Positions 21,886-30,579 of a stretch of DNA of 32,537 nucleotides are shown in pieces. Within the stretch, counting starts at the first letter, position 1. Every line of letters begins with the position of its first letter. A program made the position numbers and the translations under genes. Source of the DNA: an uncultured Lachnospiraceae bacterium. GTDB lineage: Bacteria; Bacillota; Clostridia; Lachnospirales; Lachnospiraceae. The notes beneath the pieces were generated by a model. The model ran no database searches, was not told the origin of the DNA, and worked only from the letters and a program-made list of their open reading frames with translations. The stretch is taken from assembly GCA_947175035.1 (NCBI GenBank), contig CAMWLG010000040.1:1-32537 (forward strand), read 5' to 3'.

Positions 21886-23825
21886 ATCGCTTTCGTGTCA
21901 ACCTTCTTTGCCCTTCGCAAAAACTCCACAAAACCATCCCTTGTAAGAGGCTTGGAATAGAAAAATCCCTGAATATAATCGCACCTCAAATCGGAGAACA
22001 GCTTTGCAATCTCCTCTGTCTCTATACCTTCCACCACGATTTTCATATGCATATCCTTGACCATTTTGACCGTGTTGCGCACCACAGCCTCCAGCTTGGG
22101 ATTACCCTCCAAATCCGTAAAACTTTTATCCAGTTTCACGATACTCAAAGGCATGGTTGTCATGCGGCTCATATTAGAATACCCTGTTCCAAAGTCATCC
22201 AGCGAGAACGGAATGCCCGCGGCGGCCAGCTTGCTGATATTTTCCGACATGATACTCTGTGAATCGACCACCGCCGTCTCCGTGATTTCCAAGTTAATCT
22301 GCTCCGGTCTGATCTTATATTTCTCAAGCATCCCCAGAATCTCGTCCGCAAGGTTATTGCGCATACACTGTGTCACCGACAGATTCACCTCTATGTACTC
22401 CAGTCCCAGCTCCTTGAATTCATCGCTGGCGATAAACCGGCAGACCTCCTCCAACACATATGCACCAATCCGGTTGATCACACCATTCTTCTCCGCTATG
22501 GGAATGAACAGCTCCGGGGAAATATGCCCATACTCCTCGTCGTCCAGCCGGATCAACGCCTCGGCCGACACGAAACGCTTCTCCTCTACCGCATAAATCG
22601 GCTGATAATAGACCTCCAAGCGCTGTTTGTTCACCGCATTTTCAACAATATCATTGATATCCTTGATGATATAGCGCCCATCATTTAGAATCTCCTCCGC
22701 ATAGAGCACCTTACCTGCCTTGCCGTACTCTTCAAACTCGTTACTGAAGGCAAAGACTCCCTGAAAATCATTCATATCATCCGGACATTTAATCACACAC
22801 AGATTCACTTGAAGATTGATATCCAATCCCTGCAGGAGGATATCCTCGCGAAGCATCTCGTTCAAAGCCTCTGCCGCACTGTCTATACGGTCAAAATTCT
22901 CCCTGCCTGTCACCAGACAAAAACGTCCCCAGTCGATATAATAAGGATCCGCCTTGGGCAGCACGCTTCGACACAGCCCCTTGATCTTTGACGCCACCAT
23001 CCTGATCAACTGATTCGTGCTCCCATACCCCAGAATATCCCTGAGGGATTTATAATTCAAAATATTAATTAAAATAATACAAATAGGCTTTTTATTGGCA
23101 ATTGCCTGATCGATATCCGTGGCATAAGCCGTGGACTTGCCAAATCCTGTGACTGGATCTGTCCGCTCCTCCGGCCTCTGCACCATAAGCAGTATAAACA
23201 GCACACACAGGGCGTGGGCAAACATTTCTATCCGCAGCAGGGGATAATTGACTTGCACCCACAAGGCGGCAAGCAGTACGGGCAGGACAAACAACAGGGA
23301 ACGTAACTGACCTTTTTCAAACCGTTTGCGGTAACGCAGGGCATAGAACACCCCGAGACAGATATAGAAGAACGCCGCAATATAAAGCACGCCATACCAA
23401 GGGCCCATGGTATAGCTGCCGTCCACATCAATATAAAAAATGGTGTGATACGCAAAGCTGGTGAGAATCATAAGCAACACCACCACAAACGGCGCCGCAA
23501 GCCCCAACTGTATCAGCACATGATTTCTAATTTTATACATACTGTCCGTGAGGCAAGACAGATAGAGCAGATAAACAGGTACAGAGAGACTGTGCAGTAT
23601 CAGATACCCGCCATGGGCGATATACTTTTCCATGATTTCAAGCTCTGTTCCATTGTCCAGCTGCACCGCCAGGATGTCAAAGACCGTGCTGCAGAACAAG
23701 ACCAACAGCAGATTCCAGAAATAACGGTTTCTCCTGCCGTTCAGCATATTTCTCGCCAGCACAATGATCAGCAACACGACGACGATCCCCAATGCACAAT
23801 AATTAAAATAGTTCAACCTTATCAT
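21882..23825 (-). CDS. Membrane c-di-GMP phosphodiesterase, EAL domain with degenerate GGDEF
   Basis: Hydrolyses cyclic di-GMP. The 647 residues begin with seven membrane segments (about 8-28, 38-55, 72-92, 104-126, 143-163, 174-192, 198-215). A GGDEF-like domain follows (about 222-376), whose signature is lost: YIDWGRF replaces the GGDEF motif, so it probably no longer makes c-di-GMP. The EAL domain (about 392-640) keeps catalytic residues: Glu422-Ala-Leu, Asn481, Glu513 and Glu516, DDFGTG (543-548), Lys564, Glu599 and Gln619. The membrane part may sense a signal that controls the phosphodiesterase. It is upstream of the DMT transporter gene with a 4-base overlap. Confidence 0.92.
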   Translation of the reverse strand: MIRLNYFNYCALGIVVVLLIIVLARNMLNGRRNRYFWNLLLVLFCSTVFDILAVQLDNGTELEIMEKYIAHGGYLILHSLSVPVYLLYLSCLTDSMYKIRNHVLIQLGLAAPFVVVLLMILTSFAYHTIFYIDVDGSYTMGPWYGVLYIAAFFYICLGVFYALRYRKRFEKGQLRSLLFVLPVLLAALWVQVNYPLLRIEMFAHALCVLFILLMVQRPEERTDPVTGFGKSTAYATDIDQAIANKKPICIILINILNYKSLRDILGYGSTNQLIRMVASKIKGLCRSVLPKADPYYIDWGRFCLVTGRENFDRIDSAAEALNEMLREDILLQGLDINLQVNLCVIKCPDDMNDFQGVFAFSNEFEEYGKAGKVLYAEEILNDGRYIIKDINDIVENAVNKQRLEVYYQPIYAVEEKRFVSAEALIRLDDEEYGHISPELFIPIAEKNGVINRIGAYVLEEVCRFIASDEFKELGLEYIEVNLSVTQCMRNNLADEILGMLEKYKIRPEQINLEITETAVVDSQSIMSENISKLAAAGIPFSLDDFGTGYSNMSRMTTMPLSIVKLDKSFTDLEGNPKLEAVVRNTVKMVKDMHMKIVVEGIETEEIAKLFSDLRCDYIQGFFYSKPLTRDGFVEFLRRAKKVDTKAI

Positions 23826-23896
23826 ATATGTACCCCCGCAGACGACTCCATCAAAGATGCACCCCCATGCTGTCCCTCATCCTAATATATGAGTAC

Positions 23897-23925
23897 ATTA
23901 TGCCATATTTTGTCTCAAAGGGCAA
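23897..23925 (-). promoter_or_regulatory. Sigma-A promoter of the EAL-DMT unit
   Basis: Minus strand TTGCCC (23925-23920), 17-base spacer, CATAAT (23902-23897) with a TGG extension, 71 bases before the ATG. Confidence 0.62.
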
Positions 23926-23939
23926 TAAGGATATGATTG

Positions 23940-24875
23940 TTAAGTTTCTGTCAGACTCGACAACGGTTTGAAACAGTATCCCATTTCTTCCCATGCTGTC
24001 AACAGCTCATCCAAAATTTCCCCGTTTGTCCTGGATGTGTTGTGGAGAAGTACAATGGCGCCGGGATGAATTCTCTCTGTCAGCTTCGCCAACGCGTCCT
24101 TGTGCGAGGGCTGTTTCTCCACATCCCAATCCACATAGGCAAGGCTCCAGAAAATAGTTGTATATCCCAATTCCTGCGCCATCTTAAGGTTCGTAATGCC
24201 ACATTTTCCCTCCGGCGGACGATAATACATAGCGAGCTCCCCGCCTGTCACTTGAGCATACAGCTCTTTTAAAGAATCCATCTCTTCCTGAAACGCATCC
24301 AGATCCGCCAGGGTATTAATGTCCGGATGGTGATAGGTATGACTCCCCACAGCATGACCATCTTCCACCATGCGGTTAACCAGTTCCGGCGCCGTCTCCA
24401 GATAATGCCCCACCACAAAAAAAGTGGCCGGCGCACCATGCTTCTCCAAAGCATCCAGAATCGCCTCCGTGTTGCCATTCTCATAGCCACAGTCAAAGGT
24501 CAGGTAAATCACCTTCTCCTCATCATCCCCCATAAAATAAGCGTTATATTGCTCCAACTCCTCCACGGAGGCATTTCCCACAGGCTGCTCGCCCGACTCT
24601 CCAAACGCAAGTCCCCAGCCCTGTCCCTCCGGCGTCAGTTTGTCCACAAAAGGCTCCTGTACCGGTTCCTCTGTCTGCGAGAGTTCTTCTGTCTGTGTGG
24701 AAATTTCTATCGTTTGTACGGCATTGAAAAATTCCTCCGCATCCAAATATATTTCTGCATTGGACATTTCCTCCGCTTCCATCATTTCCGCGTTCAGCCC
24801 CTGCTCTTCCTGCTTCCCGCATCCCCCAAAACTGAATGCCAGACATAATAAAATGACGATTACTGCTTTTTTCAT
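23940..24875 (-). CDS. PdaA-like polysaccharide deacetylase, lipoprotein
   Basis: A 311-residue NodB-family deacetylase. The signal peptide ends at the lipobox FGGC (Cys19), followed by an acidic linker to about residue 80. The catalytic domain starts with GWGLAFG and carries YLTFDCG (124-130), with base Asp128; Cys129 stands where most NodB proteins have a second Asp. The metal-binding HTYHH (His179, His183) and YYRPPEG (217-223) follow. The order resembles B. subtilis PdaA, whose muramic-acid deacetylation precedes delta-lactam formation in spore cortex; PdaA has TFDNG at this point. Cortex function is plausible but unproven. AGGAG is 9 bases before the ATG. Confidence 0.82.
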   Translation of the reverse strand: MKKAVIVILLCLAFSFGGCGKQEEQGLNAEMMEAEEMSNAEIYLDAEEFFNAVQTIEISTQTEELSQTEEPVQEPFVDKLTPEGQGWGLAFGESGEQPVGNASVEELEQYNAYFMGDDEEKVIYLTFDCGYENGNTEAILDALEKHGAPATFFVVGHYLETAPELVNRMVEDGHAVGSHTYHHPDINTLADLDAFQEEMDSLKELYAQVTGGELAMYYRPPEGKCGITNLKMAQELGYTTIFWSLAYVDWDVEKQPSHKDALAKLTERIHPGAIVLLHNTSRTNGEILDELLTAWEEMGYCFKPLSSLTET

Positions 24876-24949
24876 TGATGTACGCTCCTCTCCCGTGATT
24901 CATACCTGCATGCTATCAAATATGAATTTGTCCACCTTTTAATGACTTC

Positions 24950-24955
24950 ATTATA
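24950..24955 (-). promoter_or_regulatory. Candidate -10 box of the PdaA-like gene
   Basis: A perfect minus-strand TATAAT 75 bases before the ATG, without a good -35 box at 17 bases. A forespore-type promoter could not be read with confidence here, though PdaA is forespore-made in Bacillus. Confidence 0.3.
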
Positions 24956-25007
24956 AATGACACATGCATCAAGAAAGGAACAATTTTGCATCAAAGTAGC
25001 ATATTAT

Positions 25008-25148
25008 GAGTCAATTCCGGGCAGCATCCGTTAATCGCTTCGCAATCAACGGATGTCCGGCTTTCGCCGGATACGAATCTCATAACGAAAACAAGGCGGT
25101 GAGCAAGCTCCCCCCTCGTTTCCGTCATGATCTTCCTGCCCTGACTCA
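25008..25148 (-). repeat. Structured repeat-like element abutting the spoIVB stop codon
   Basis: A 141-base element. Closing stems are TGAGTCA/TGACTCA (25008-25014 and 25142-25148) and GGGCAG/CTGCCC (25019-25024 and 25136-25141). On the minus strand three hairpins follow. (1) 25128-25082: 15-bp outer stem with three G-T pairs, and an inner GAG-CTTG-CTC. (2) 25071-25056: TCCGGC-GAAA-GCCGGA. (3) 25055-25025: 14-bp stem with two G-T pairs and a GAA loop. Those G-T pairs are A-C mismatches on the plus strand. It begins at the TGA of spoIVB. It looks like a transcribed structured RNA or a small mobile repeat. Confidence 0.75.
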
Positions 25149-26498
25149 ATGCCCCAACATATTTTCAATAAATATCCCGTACCCCCTTGTGGAATCCTGC
25201 ACCAACACATGGGTCACCGCCCCCACGATCTTTCCGTTTTGGATGATTGGCGCACCGCTCATGCCTTGGACGATTCCACCCGTAATCTCCAATAAATCTT
25301 GATCTGTGATCTCGAGCTCAATTCCCCGATTGACATTGTCATGATCCAAATGGATGTCGGTGATCCGGATATCATAATATTTCGGCTCCCCGTCCACAGT
25401 ACAGAGAATCATGGCATCGCCCTTGGTGATTTCCTGCTTCAAGCCGATAGGCAAAGGCTCCTCCGTCGCAAGCTGTATGGCTCTCTGGTTACAATATCCA
25501 AAGATTCCCTCCTCACCATTGTAAGTAATATCACCGAGAATATTTTCATCCGAATATACAATCATGCCCGTCATCTCACCGGGCTTTCCCGTGGTGCCCT
25601 TCTGTATGGAAATGATCTCCGTCTGATATAGTGTACCGTCATACATGTCCATCAAAGCACTGGTGTCCACATCACTGATACCGTGCCCCAGCGCGCCAAA
25701 ATTGCCCTCGCTGTCTATATAGGTCATGGTACCAACCCCCTGTGCGTTATCCCTGACCCAAACACCGATCTTGTATGCACCATTGCTATCCATCGCAGGT
25801 TTTACCTGCAGCTCTATCAGCTCGTCCCCGCGCTCCACAGTGATAATCTGAGCCGAGCCGTCACTTGCTTCGATCCTGCTGATAAAATCCTCCTTATCCG
25901 ACACGGCCTTGCCATTCAACTTTTGAATATAGTCCCCTGACTGCAGAATATGCTTCGCAGGCGAGTGCTTTTGTCCGTCCTGTCCCTTAAATTCTCCCAC
26001 TCCGACCACGAGAACCCCGTGGGCCTCCATATAAATCCCCACCGGCACACCCACCGGAATCAGCTCCTGGTCCTCGATCACCTGAATCCCCACCTGCTTA
26101 AACGGCAGGAAACCAAAGAGCTTTACTTCCATGGAATATTGATCCATTCCACCGGTTTTCAGTGTGACTGGCGCATTCAAGTCAATGGTGACTGCGCCCT
26201 TGGGAATATTACTTTCCCCCTGCGCGCCGACGCTGACGATCTCCCCCTTGGCCGGCACCCCCAAATGAAACGATTGTTCTGAGTCCGCGCGCACATGTAT
26301 CACGGATGGGATACTGCTGTCCACCACATAATATCCGTATCCGGCCAAAAATGTACAACATAAAAGCAGTGCCACACACAGGCTGAGGCGGTATATGCGG
26401 TATCTTCGCACTTTTTTGCGCCAGCTTTGCAGGAAGATCACTGTCTCGTCCCCCGCCTGTTTCTTGACACTGTCCTTATCAACATCACCAAATCTCAT
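25146..26498 (-). CDS. spoIVB: SpoIVB peptidase (S55 family)
   Basis: A forespore-secreted serine protease that cleaves SpoIVFA to trigger sigma-K activation in the mother cell. The 450 residues have a basic N-terminus and a membrane anchor (about 37-59), a PDZ-like region (about 150-235) and the S55 catalytic domain. The triad fits the B. subtilis pattern: His272 in GALGHG, Asp399 in ITDQDLL and Ser414 in QGMSGAP; the 142-residue His-Ser spacing equals that of B. subtilis. The N-terminus is longer by about 36 residues. A sigma-G-type promoter lies upstream. It follows recN, and the usual downstream partner spo0A is not in this window. Confidence 0.95.
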   Translation of the reverse strand: MRFGDVDKDSVKKQAGDETVIFLQSWRKKVRRYRIYRLSLCVALLLCCTFLAGYGYYVVDSSIPSVIHVRADSEQSFHLGVPAKGEIVSVGAQGESNIPKGAVTIDLNAPVTLKTGGMDQYSMEVKLFGFLPFKQVGIQVIEDQELIPVGVPVGIYMEAHGVLVVGVGEFKGQDGQKHSPAKHILQSGDYIQKLNGKAVSDKEDFISRIEASDGSAQIITVERGDELIELQVKPAMDSNGAYKIGVWVRDNAQGVGTMTYIDSEGNFGALGHGISDVDTSALMDMYDGTLYQTEIISIQKGTTGKPGEMTGMIVYSDENILGDITYNGEEGIFGYCNQRAIQLATEEPLPIGLKQEITKGDAMILCTVDGEPKYYDIRITDIHLDHDNVNRGIELEITDQDLLEITGGIVQGMSGAPIIQNGKIVGAVTHVLVQDSTRGYGIFIENMLGH

Positions 26499-26537
26499 AT
26501 CTGCACCATCTCGCCTTCCCAGTCTCTTTTCTGGTTC

Positions 26538-26568
26538 TAGTATGCGAAACTTTTTGCAGTTTTATTCC
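26538..26568 (-). promoter_or_regulatory. Sigma-G-type promoter of spoIVB
   Basis: Minus strand GGAATA (26568-26563), 18-base spacer, CATACTA (26544-26538). The -10 box is identical to the B. subtilis sigma-G consensus and the -35 differs by one base from TGAATA. It lies 40 bases upstream of the ATG. Confidence 0.75.
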
Positions 26569-26600
26569 ATAGGCAATGCGCCGGATATATTTGCCCTTCG

Positions 26601-28283
26601 TCAGTCAGACTTTTGCGCCATCGCTTGTTCACGCAGCTCTCTTGCATTGGAAAGTGCTGCCTGAGTCAACGTGTCACTGCCCAGAAGCCTTGCCAACTCC
26701 GCCAACTCCTCGTCTCCTTCCACCTGTCTGATATCCGTGATCGTACTCTCGTCGGTACTGCTTTTTTCAATGACAAAATGCGCGTCAGCCATCGCCGCAA
26801 TCTGGGGCAAATGCGTGATACAGAGAACTTGATGTACACTGCTCACGATATTCAACTGACCAGCCACCTTCCATGCAGTCTTTCCGCTGATACCCGCGTC
26901 AATTTCATCAAAAATCAAAGTATCTATATCATCCCTGCCCGCCAGCACGGTCTTGATGGCAAGCATCACCCGGGAAAGTTCTCCCCCGCTTGCCACCTGG
27001 CTCAGAGGCTTTAGACTCTCCCCGGGATTGGTGGAAATCAAAAATTCCACATCATCATACCCCTTCGCCGTGATCTGTCCCTCAGGACGAACCGCCGTCT
27101 CAAATTCCACTGTCAGGAAATTCAGCTGTGTCAAAGCTTCCTTCAATCGCTCCGTGAGCTGCTTTGCATTCTCCTGACGGACTTTGGAGAGCTCCTCACA
27201 GGCCGATTCCAACCGCCGCTTTGCCTCTTCATACTCCCCGCTCAGCTTTTGCATATAGGCATCATAGTCAGAAAGCTTGTCCAACACCGCCTGCCTGGAT
27301 GCCCCATAGTCAATGATTTCCTGAATCGATGCACCATATTTTCCCTTCAGACGGTTAATCGTATTCAGCCGCTCCTCCACCCTTGCAAATTCCTCACCAT
27401 CAAACTCACAATCCTGCATATATTCTGCAATATCCCGATTGTAATCCGCCAAAAGGTTATCCACCTCGGTAAGCTGTGCTTCCAGCTCTTCCAGCCGTTT
27501 GTCATATGCAGCCACCGACCGAAGCGCCCGAAGCGATCTGCTCAGCGCCGCCCCGGCGCCACCCTCGCCCTCTGTTCCAGAATAGTGATAGCTCTCCGCC
27601 AGTCCCTCGCTGATTTTGCGGCTGTTGCTCATACGGCGATAGAGCTGCTCGAGCTCCTCGTCCTCGCCCTCCTGTAACTGGGCCTCCTCGATTTCTTTTA
27701 ACTCAAACTCAGCCAATGACTGTTCTCTCGCCTTCTCCGCCTCGTCCATCGCCTCCTCAGAGAGCTCCTTTTCCAGTTCCCTGCAGATCTTGTAAGCCTC
27801 TGCCACCGCTTGGGCAGGCGCTGGATAATCTTCTCCACAGTAGGCGTCCAGAATCTCCATATGCTTTTTCTTGTGAAGCAGAGACTGGTGTTCGTGCTGT
27901 CCGTGAATATCCAACAGCACATCCGCCAGCTCTTTCACCTGTTTGGCTGTCACACTTTCCCCGTTGATCTTGAATACGCTTTTGCCCGGCTGCATCCTCC
28001 TGCTGATGATAATCATATCCTCCTCAGGCTCCAGCTCCATCTGTGCCAGCTTCTCCCTGACGGACTTGCCCTCACAGGAAAATACCAGCTCCACCAGCGC
28101 ATGCTCCGCACCGTTTCTAAGCATATCCTTTTCGAATTTGGCGCCCAACGCCAAATTGATGGAGCCTATCAACAATGATTTTCCCGCACCGGTCTCTCCC
28201 GTGAGAATATTCAATCCTTCGGTGAACTCCACCTCTGTCTCCTCCATCAGAGCCAGATTTTTCACATGTAATCTTTGTAACAT
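26601..28283 (-). CDS. recN: DNA repair protein RecN
   Basis: An SMC-like ATPase that gathers and holds DNA ends in double-strand-break repair. The ATG at 28283 with AAGGAG upstream gives 560 residues, a normal length; a start at 28310 lacks a site. Walker A GETGAGKS (29-36) is N-terminal, followed by a long coiled-coil middle with acidic Glu-rich stretches. The ABC signature ASGGELSRVMLAIK, Walker B TLIFDEID and the D-loop ISGKTA follow, then CITHLPQIAA. It lies 42 bases after argR in the dxs-to-recN operon. Confidence 0.96.
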   Translation of the reverse strand: MLQRLHVKNLALMEETEVEFTEGLNILTGETGAGKSLLIGSINLALGAKFEKDMLRNGAEHALVELVFSCEGKSVREKLAQMELEPEEDMIIISRRMQPGKSVFKINGESVTAKQVKELADVLLDIHGQHEHQSLLHKKKHMEILDAYCGEDYPAPAQAVAEAYKICRELEKELSEEAMDEAEKAREQSLAEFELKEIEEAQLQEGEDEELEQLYRRMSNSRKISEGLAESYHYSGTEGEGGAGAALSRSLRALRSVAAYDKRLEELEAQLTEVDNLLADYNRDIAEYMQDCEFDGEEFARVEERLNTINRLKGKYGASIQEIIDYGASRQAVLDKLSDYDAYMQKLSGEYEEAKRRLESACEELSKVRQENAKQLTERLKEALTQLNFLTVEFETAVRPEGQITAKGYDDVEFLISTNPGESLKPLSQVASGGELSRVMLAIKTVLAGRDDIDTLIFDEIDAGISGKTAWKVAGQLNIVSSVHQVLCITHLPQIAAMADAHFVIEKSSTDESTITDIRQVEGDEELAELARLLGSDTLTQAALSNARELREQAMAQKSD

Positions 28284-28325
28284 AGCACTCTCCTTCTGCG
28301 CCTTCTCCAAAGCACATCTGGATCT

Positions 28326-28775
28326 TTATCCCAACATTTCCCTTATCTTTATGATCAACTCTCCCGCTTCCTCCACGGTGCGGCAAGCCACCATAATCGT
28401 GTCATCTCCGGCGATACATCCCAACACCTCCGGGAATCTCATAGCATCCAGAGCCGCCGCCACCGCCATTGCCATGCCCGACACGGTTCTGATCACCACG
28501 AGATTTTGAGCCATATCCACGGACGCAAATCCCTCTCTGAGCACGCGGATATACCGGTCTCCCACCTGCCCTTCGTCGCGCTCCAACACGGCATATTTCT
28601 GCCCACCTGCCTCGTCAGGCACTTTGGAGAGTTTCATCTCCCTGATGTCTCTGGACACGGTAGCCTGTGTCACCTGAAACCCAGCTTCCTTCAGACAGTT
28701 TGCCAGCTCTTCCTGTGTCTCCACATCCCGCTTCGCTATAATTTCTAAAATTTTTTCCTGTCTGCTTTTCTTCAT
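28326..28775 (-). CDS. argR: Arginine repressor ArgR/AhrC
   Basis: Arginine-sensing regulator of arginine synthesis and degradation. The 149 residues have the N-terminal winged helix (about 1-70: RQEKILEIIAKRDVETQEEL, then QATVSRDIREMKLSK) and the C-terminal oligomerisation/arginine-binding domain with the GDDTIMV motif. GAGGAG precedes the ATG. Placement between nadK and recN is the common Firmicutes order. No arginine genes are in view. Confidence 0.96.
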   Translation of the reverse strand: MKKSRQEKILEIIAKRDVETQEELANCLKEAGFQVTQATVSRDIREMKLSKVPDEAGGQKYAVLERDEGQVGDRYIRVLREGFASVDMAQNLVVIRTVSGMAMAVAAALDAMRFPEVLGCIAGDDTIMVACRTVEEAGELIIKIREMLG

Positions 28776-28813
28776 AAAGTCTCCTCTATAGCCATTCCCT
28801 GCTATAACGTTCT

Positions 28814-29680
28814 TTACTCGGTAAACTTTTTATGTAAAGTCTCCATAAAGCTCACCTGGTTCAGGCGCAGGAATTCCGTGATTTTCTCCGACTGCACAAT
28901 GCGGATTCTGTCGCCGGTACACATAGAGATGACGTGGCTTCCGTCAAAATTGGCTTCCACTGTCTGCTTCTGTCCCTCTCTCCCGGAAGGGATTTCGATT
29001 TCAATCACATCCTTCGGATCCAAAACAATACTTCTGTGATTCAATGAATGTGGGCAGATCGCGGTGAGCATGATCAATTTTGCGCTGGGCTCCACCAAGG
29101 GTCCGCCCGCGGACAAGCTATAGCTGGAAGCTCCGGTGGGCGTAGCCACGATCATTCCATCCGCTTTATAGCGGTGTAAGAACTGTCCGTTTACATAAAT
29201 GTCAAGGCGCAGCATTTGGATGGAACCTCTTCGGGAGATTACTACATCATTCAGCGCCCAGCCCTCCTCCCAAGGCTTTCCACAATGGAAAGTCACTTTG
29301 CCGTTGAGCATCATACGTGATTCCTTGGTATACTCGTCATTCATCAGCTTATCCAGCGCCTCTTCAAGATTATCCGGTTCAATCTCCGTCATATACCCCA
29401 ATGTTCCCAGATTGACTCCGATAATCGGGATAAACAGTTTCTTGGTCTCTCTTGCGGCCTGCAGCACAGTACCATCCCCGCCAAGCACAATCATGCAATC
29501 CACATCCTTGGGGATATCCTTCGCCTCCTCGGATTCCTCCGAGACGTCCGCTATCCAATCAGATTCCTTGATCTTCAATGTCACCTTCCGTCCCCTGCAC
29601 TCCAAATAGCTCTTGATGCGATTGGTAGTCATCAAGTCCTTGTCCTTGTTCTTGTTGGTGTAAATCAAAAAATGTTTCAT
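28814..29680 (-). CDS. nadK: NAD kinase
   Basis: Phosphorylates NAD to NADP. The 288 residues show the family motif LGGDGT (66-71), the second motif TPTGASSYSLSAGGP and a C-terminal beta-rich domain. GGAGGGG is upstream of the ATG. It starts 17 bases after tlyA and ends 38 bases before argR, in the dxs-tlyA-nadK-argR-recN operon. Confidence 0.96.
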   Translation of the reverse strand: MKHFLIYTNKNKDKDLMTTNRIKSYLECRGRKVTLKIKESDWIADVSEESEEAKDIPKDVDCMIVLGGDGTVLQAARETKKLFIPIIGVNLGTLGYMTEIEPDNLEEALDKLMNDEYTKESRMMLNGKVTFHCGKPWEEGWALNDVVISRRGSIQMLRLDIYVNGQFLHRYKADGMIVATPTGASSYSLSAGGPLVEPSAKLIMLTAICPHSLNHRSIVLDPKDVIEIEIPSGREGQKQTVEANFDGSHVISMCTGDRIRIVQSEKITEFLRLNQVSFMETLHKKFTE

Positions 29681-29697
29681 ACGTACCCCTCCTTATC

Positions 29698-30579
29698 TTA
29701 CATCTTATGAGACTGCTCTACAATTTGATGAATGTTTTCTTCCCAGCTCTCTCTCCAGGAAAGTCCTGCTTTACTCCCCACGATTTCCTTGAGACGTTCC
29801 TGCGCATCATGCTCCGAAAGCATCAAAACCTCCTCCGGAATCTCACATGCCTTGCGGATGTGAAGCAGATATTCAATATTCCCCTCCGGTCCCTTTATTG
29901 GAGAATGATCAAGGTGCAATACCTCAAATCCCACACTGTCCGCAAAATCAACGATCTTGTGTATCACCTCCGCATGAGTCCCCTGCTCTCTCACCACGCC
30001 ATTCTTGCCAACCTTCTCCCGCCCTGCCTCAAACTGGGGCTTGATGAGACAAACCATCTCCGCCTCCGGCTTCAAGAGATTTCTGGCGGGAATCAACATC
30101 TTCGTAAGAGAGATAAAGGACACATCAATGCTTGCAAAATCCAGATCATCCTCGATATCCGACCTCGTAAGATAGCGAAAATTCGTCTTCTCCATACAGA
30201 CCACCCGTGCGTCATTGCGAAGCTTCCACGCCAGCTGACCTGCCCCCACATCCACAGAGTATACTTTGGCCGCGCCATTTTGCAGCATACAATCCGTGAA
30301 TCCTCCCGTGGAGGCACCGATATCCATACATACCATGTGATCCAGACAAAATCCCCATTGCTCCATGGCCTTCTCCAGCTTCAGTCCCCCGCGGCTCACA
30401 TATTTTAATTGACTGCCCCGAACCTCCACCGCGATTTTACCTGGATCAAAGAATGTACCCGCCTTATCCTCCTTCTGCCCGTTGACATACACATTGCCGG
30501 ACATGATGATCGCCTTGGCCTTCTCTCTGGAAGGGGCATGGCCCTGATTTACCAAAATGACATCCAAACGTTCCTTCAT
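29698..30579 (-). CDS. tlyA: TlyA-type rRNA 2'-O-methyltransferase
   Basis: Methylates ribose 2'-O of rRNA cytidines; the mycobacterial homologue modifies 16S and 23S rRNA and affects capreomycin sensitivity. The 293 residues have an S4 RNA-binding domain (about 1-62; RLDVILVNQGHAPSREKAKA), then an FtsJ-like methyltransferase fold with the SAM motif DIGASTGGFTDCM. A start at 30579 is chosen because its ATG overlaps the dxs stop in ATGA (30576-30579); the longer frame to 30696 runs inside dxs. It is therefore coupled to dxs. Confidence 0.94.
   Translation of the reverse strand: MKERLDVILVNQGHAPSREKAKAIIMSGNVYVNGQKEDKAGTFFDPGKIAVEVRGSQLKYVSRGGLKLEKAMEQWGFCLDHMVCMDIGASTGGFTDCMLQNGAAKVYSVDVGAGQLAWKLRNDARVVCMEKTNFRYLTRSDIEDDLDFASIDVSFISLTKMLIPARNLLKPEAEMVCLIKPQFEAGREKVGKNGVVREQGTHAEVIHKIVDFADSVGFEVLHLDHSPIKGPEGNIEYLLHIRKACEIPEEVLMLSEHDAQERLKEIVGSKAGLSWRESWEENIHQIVEQSHKM

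Noticed and set aside
25006..25302. Plus-strand 98-codon frame over the structured element and the end of spoIVB
   Set aside because: It is antisense to spoIVB and its left half is the hairpin element; no start signal.
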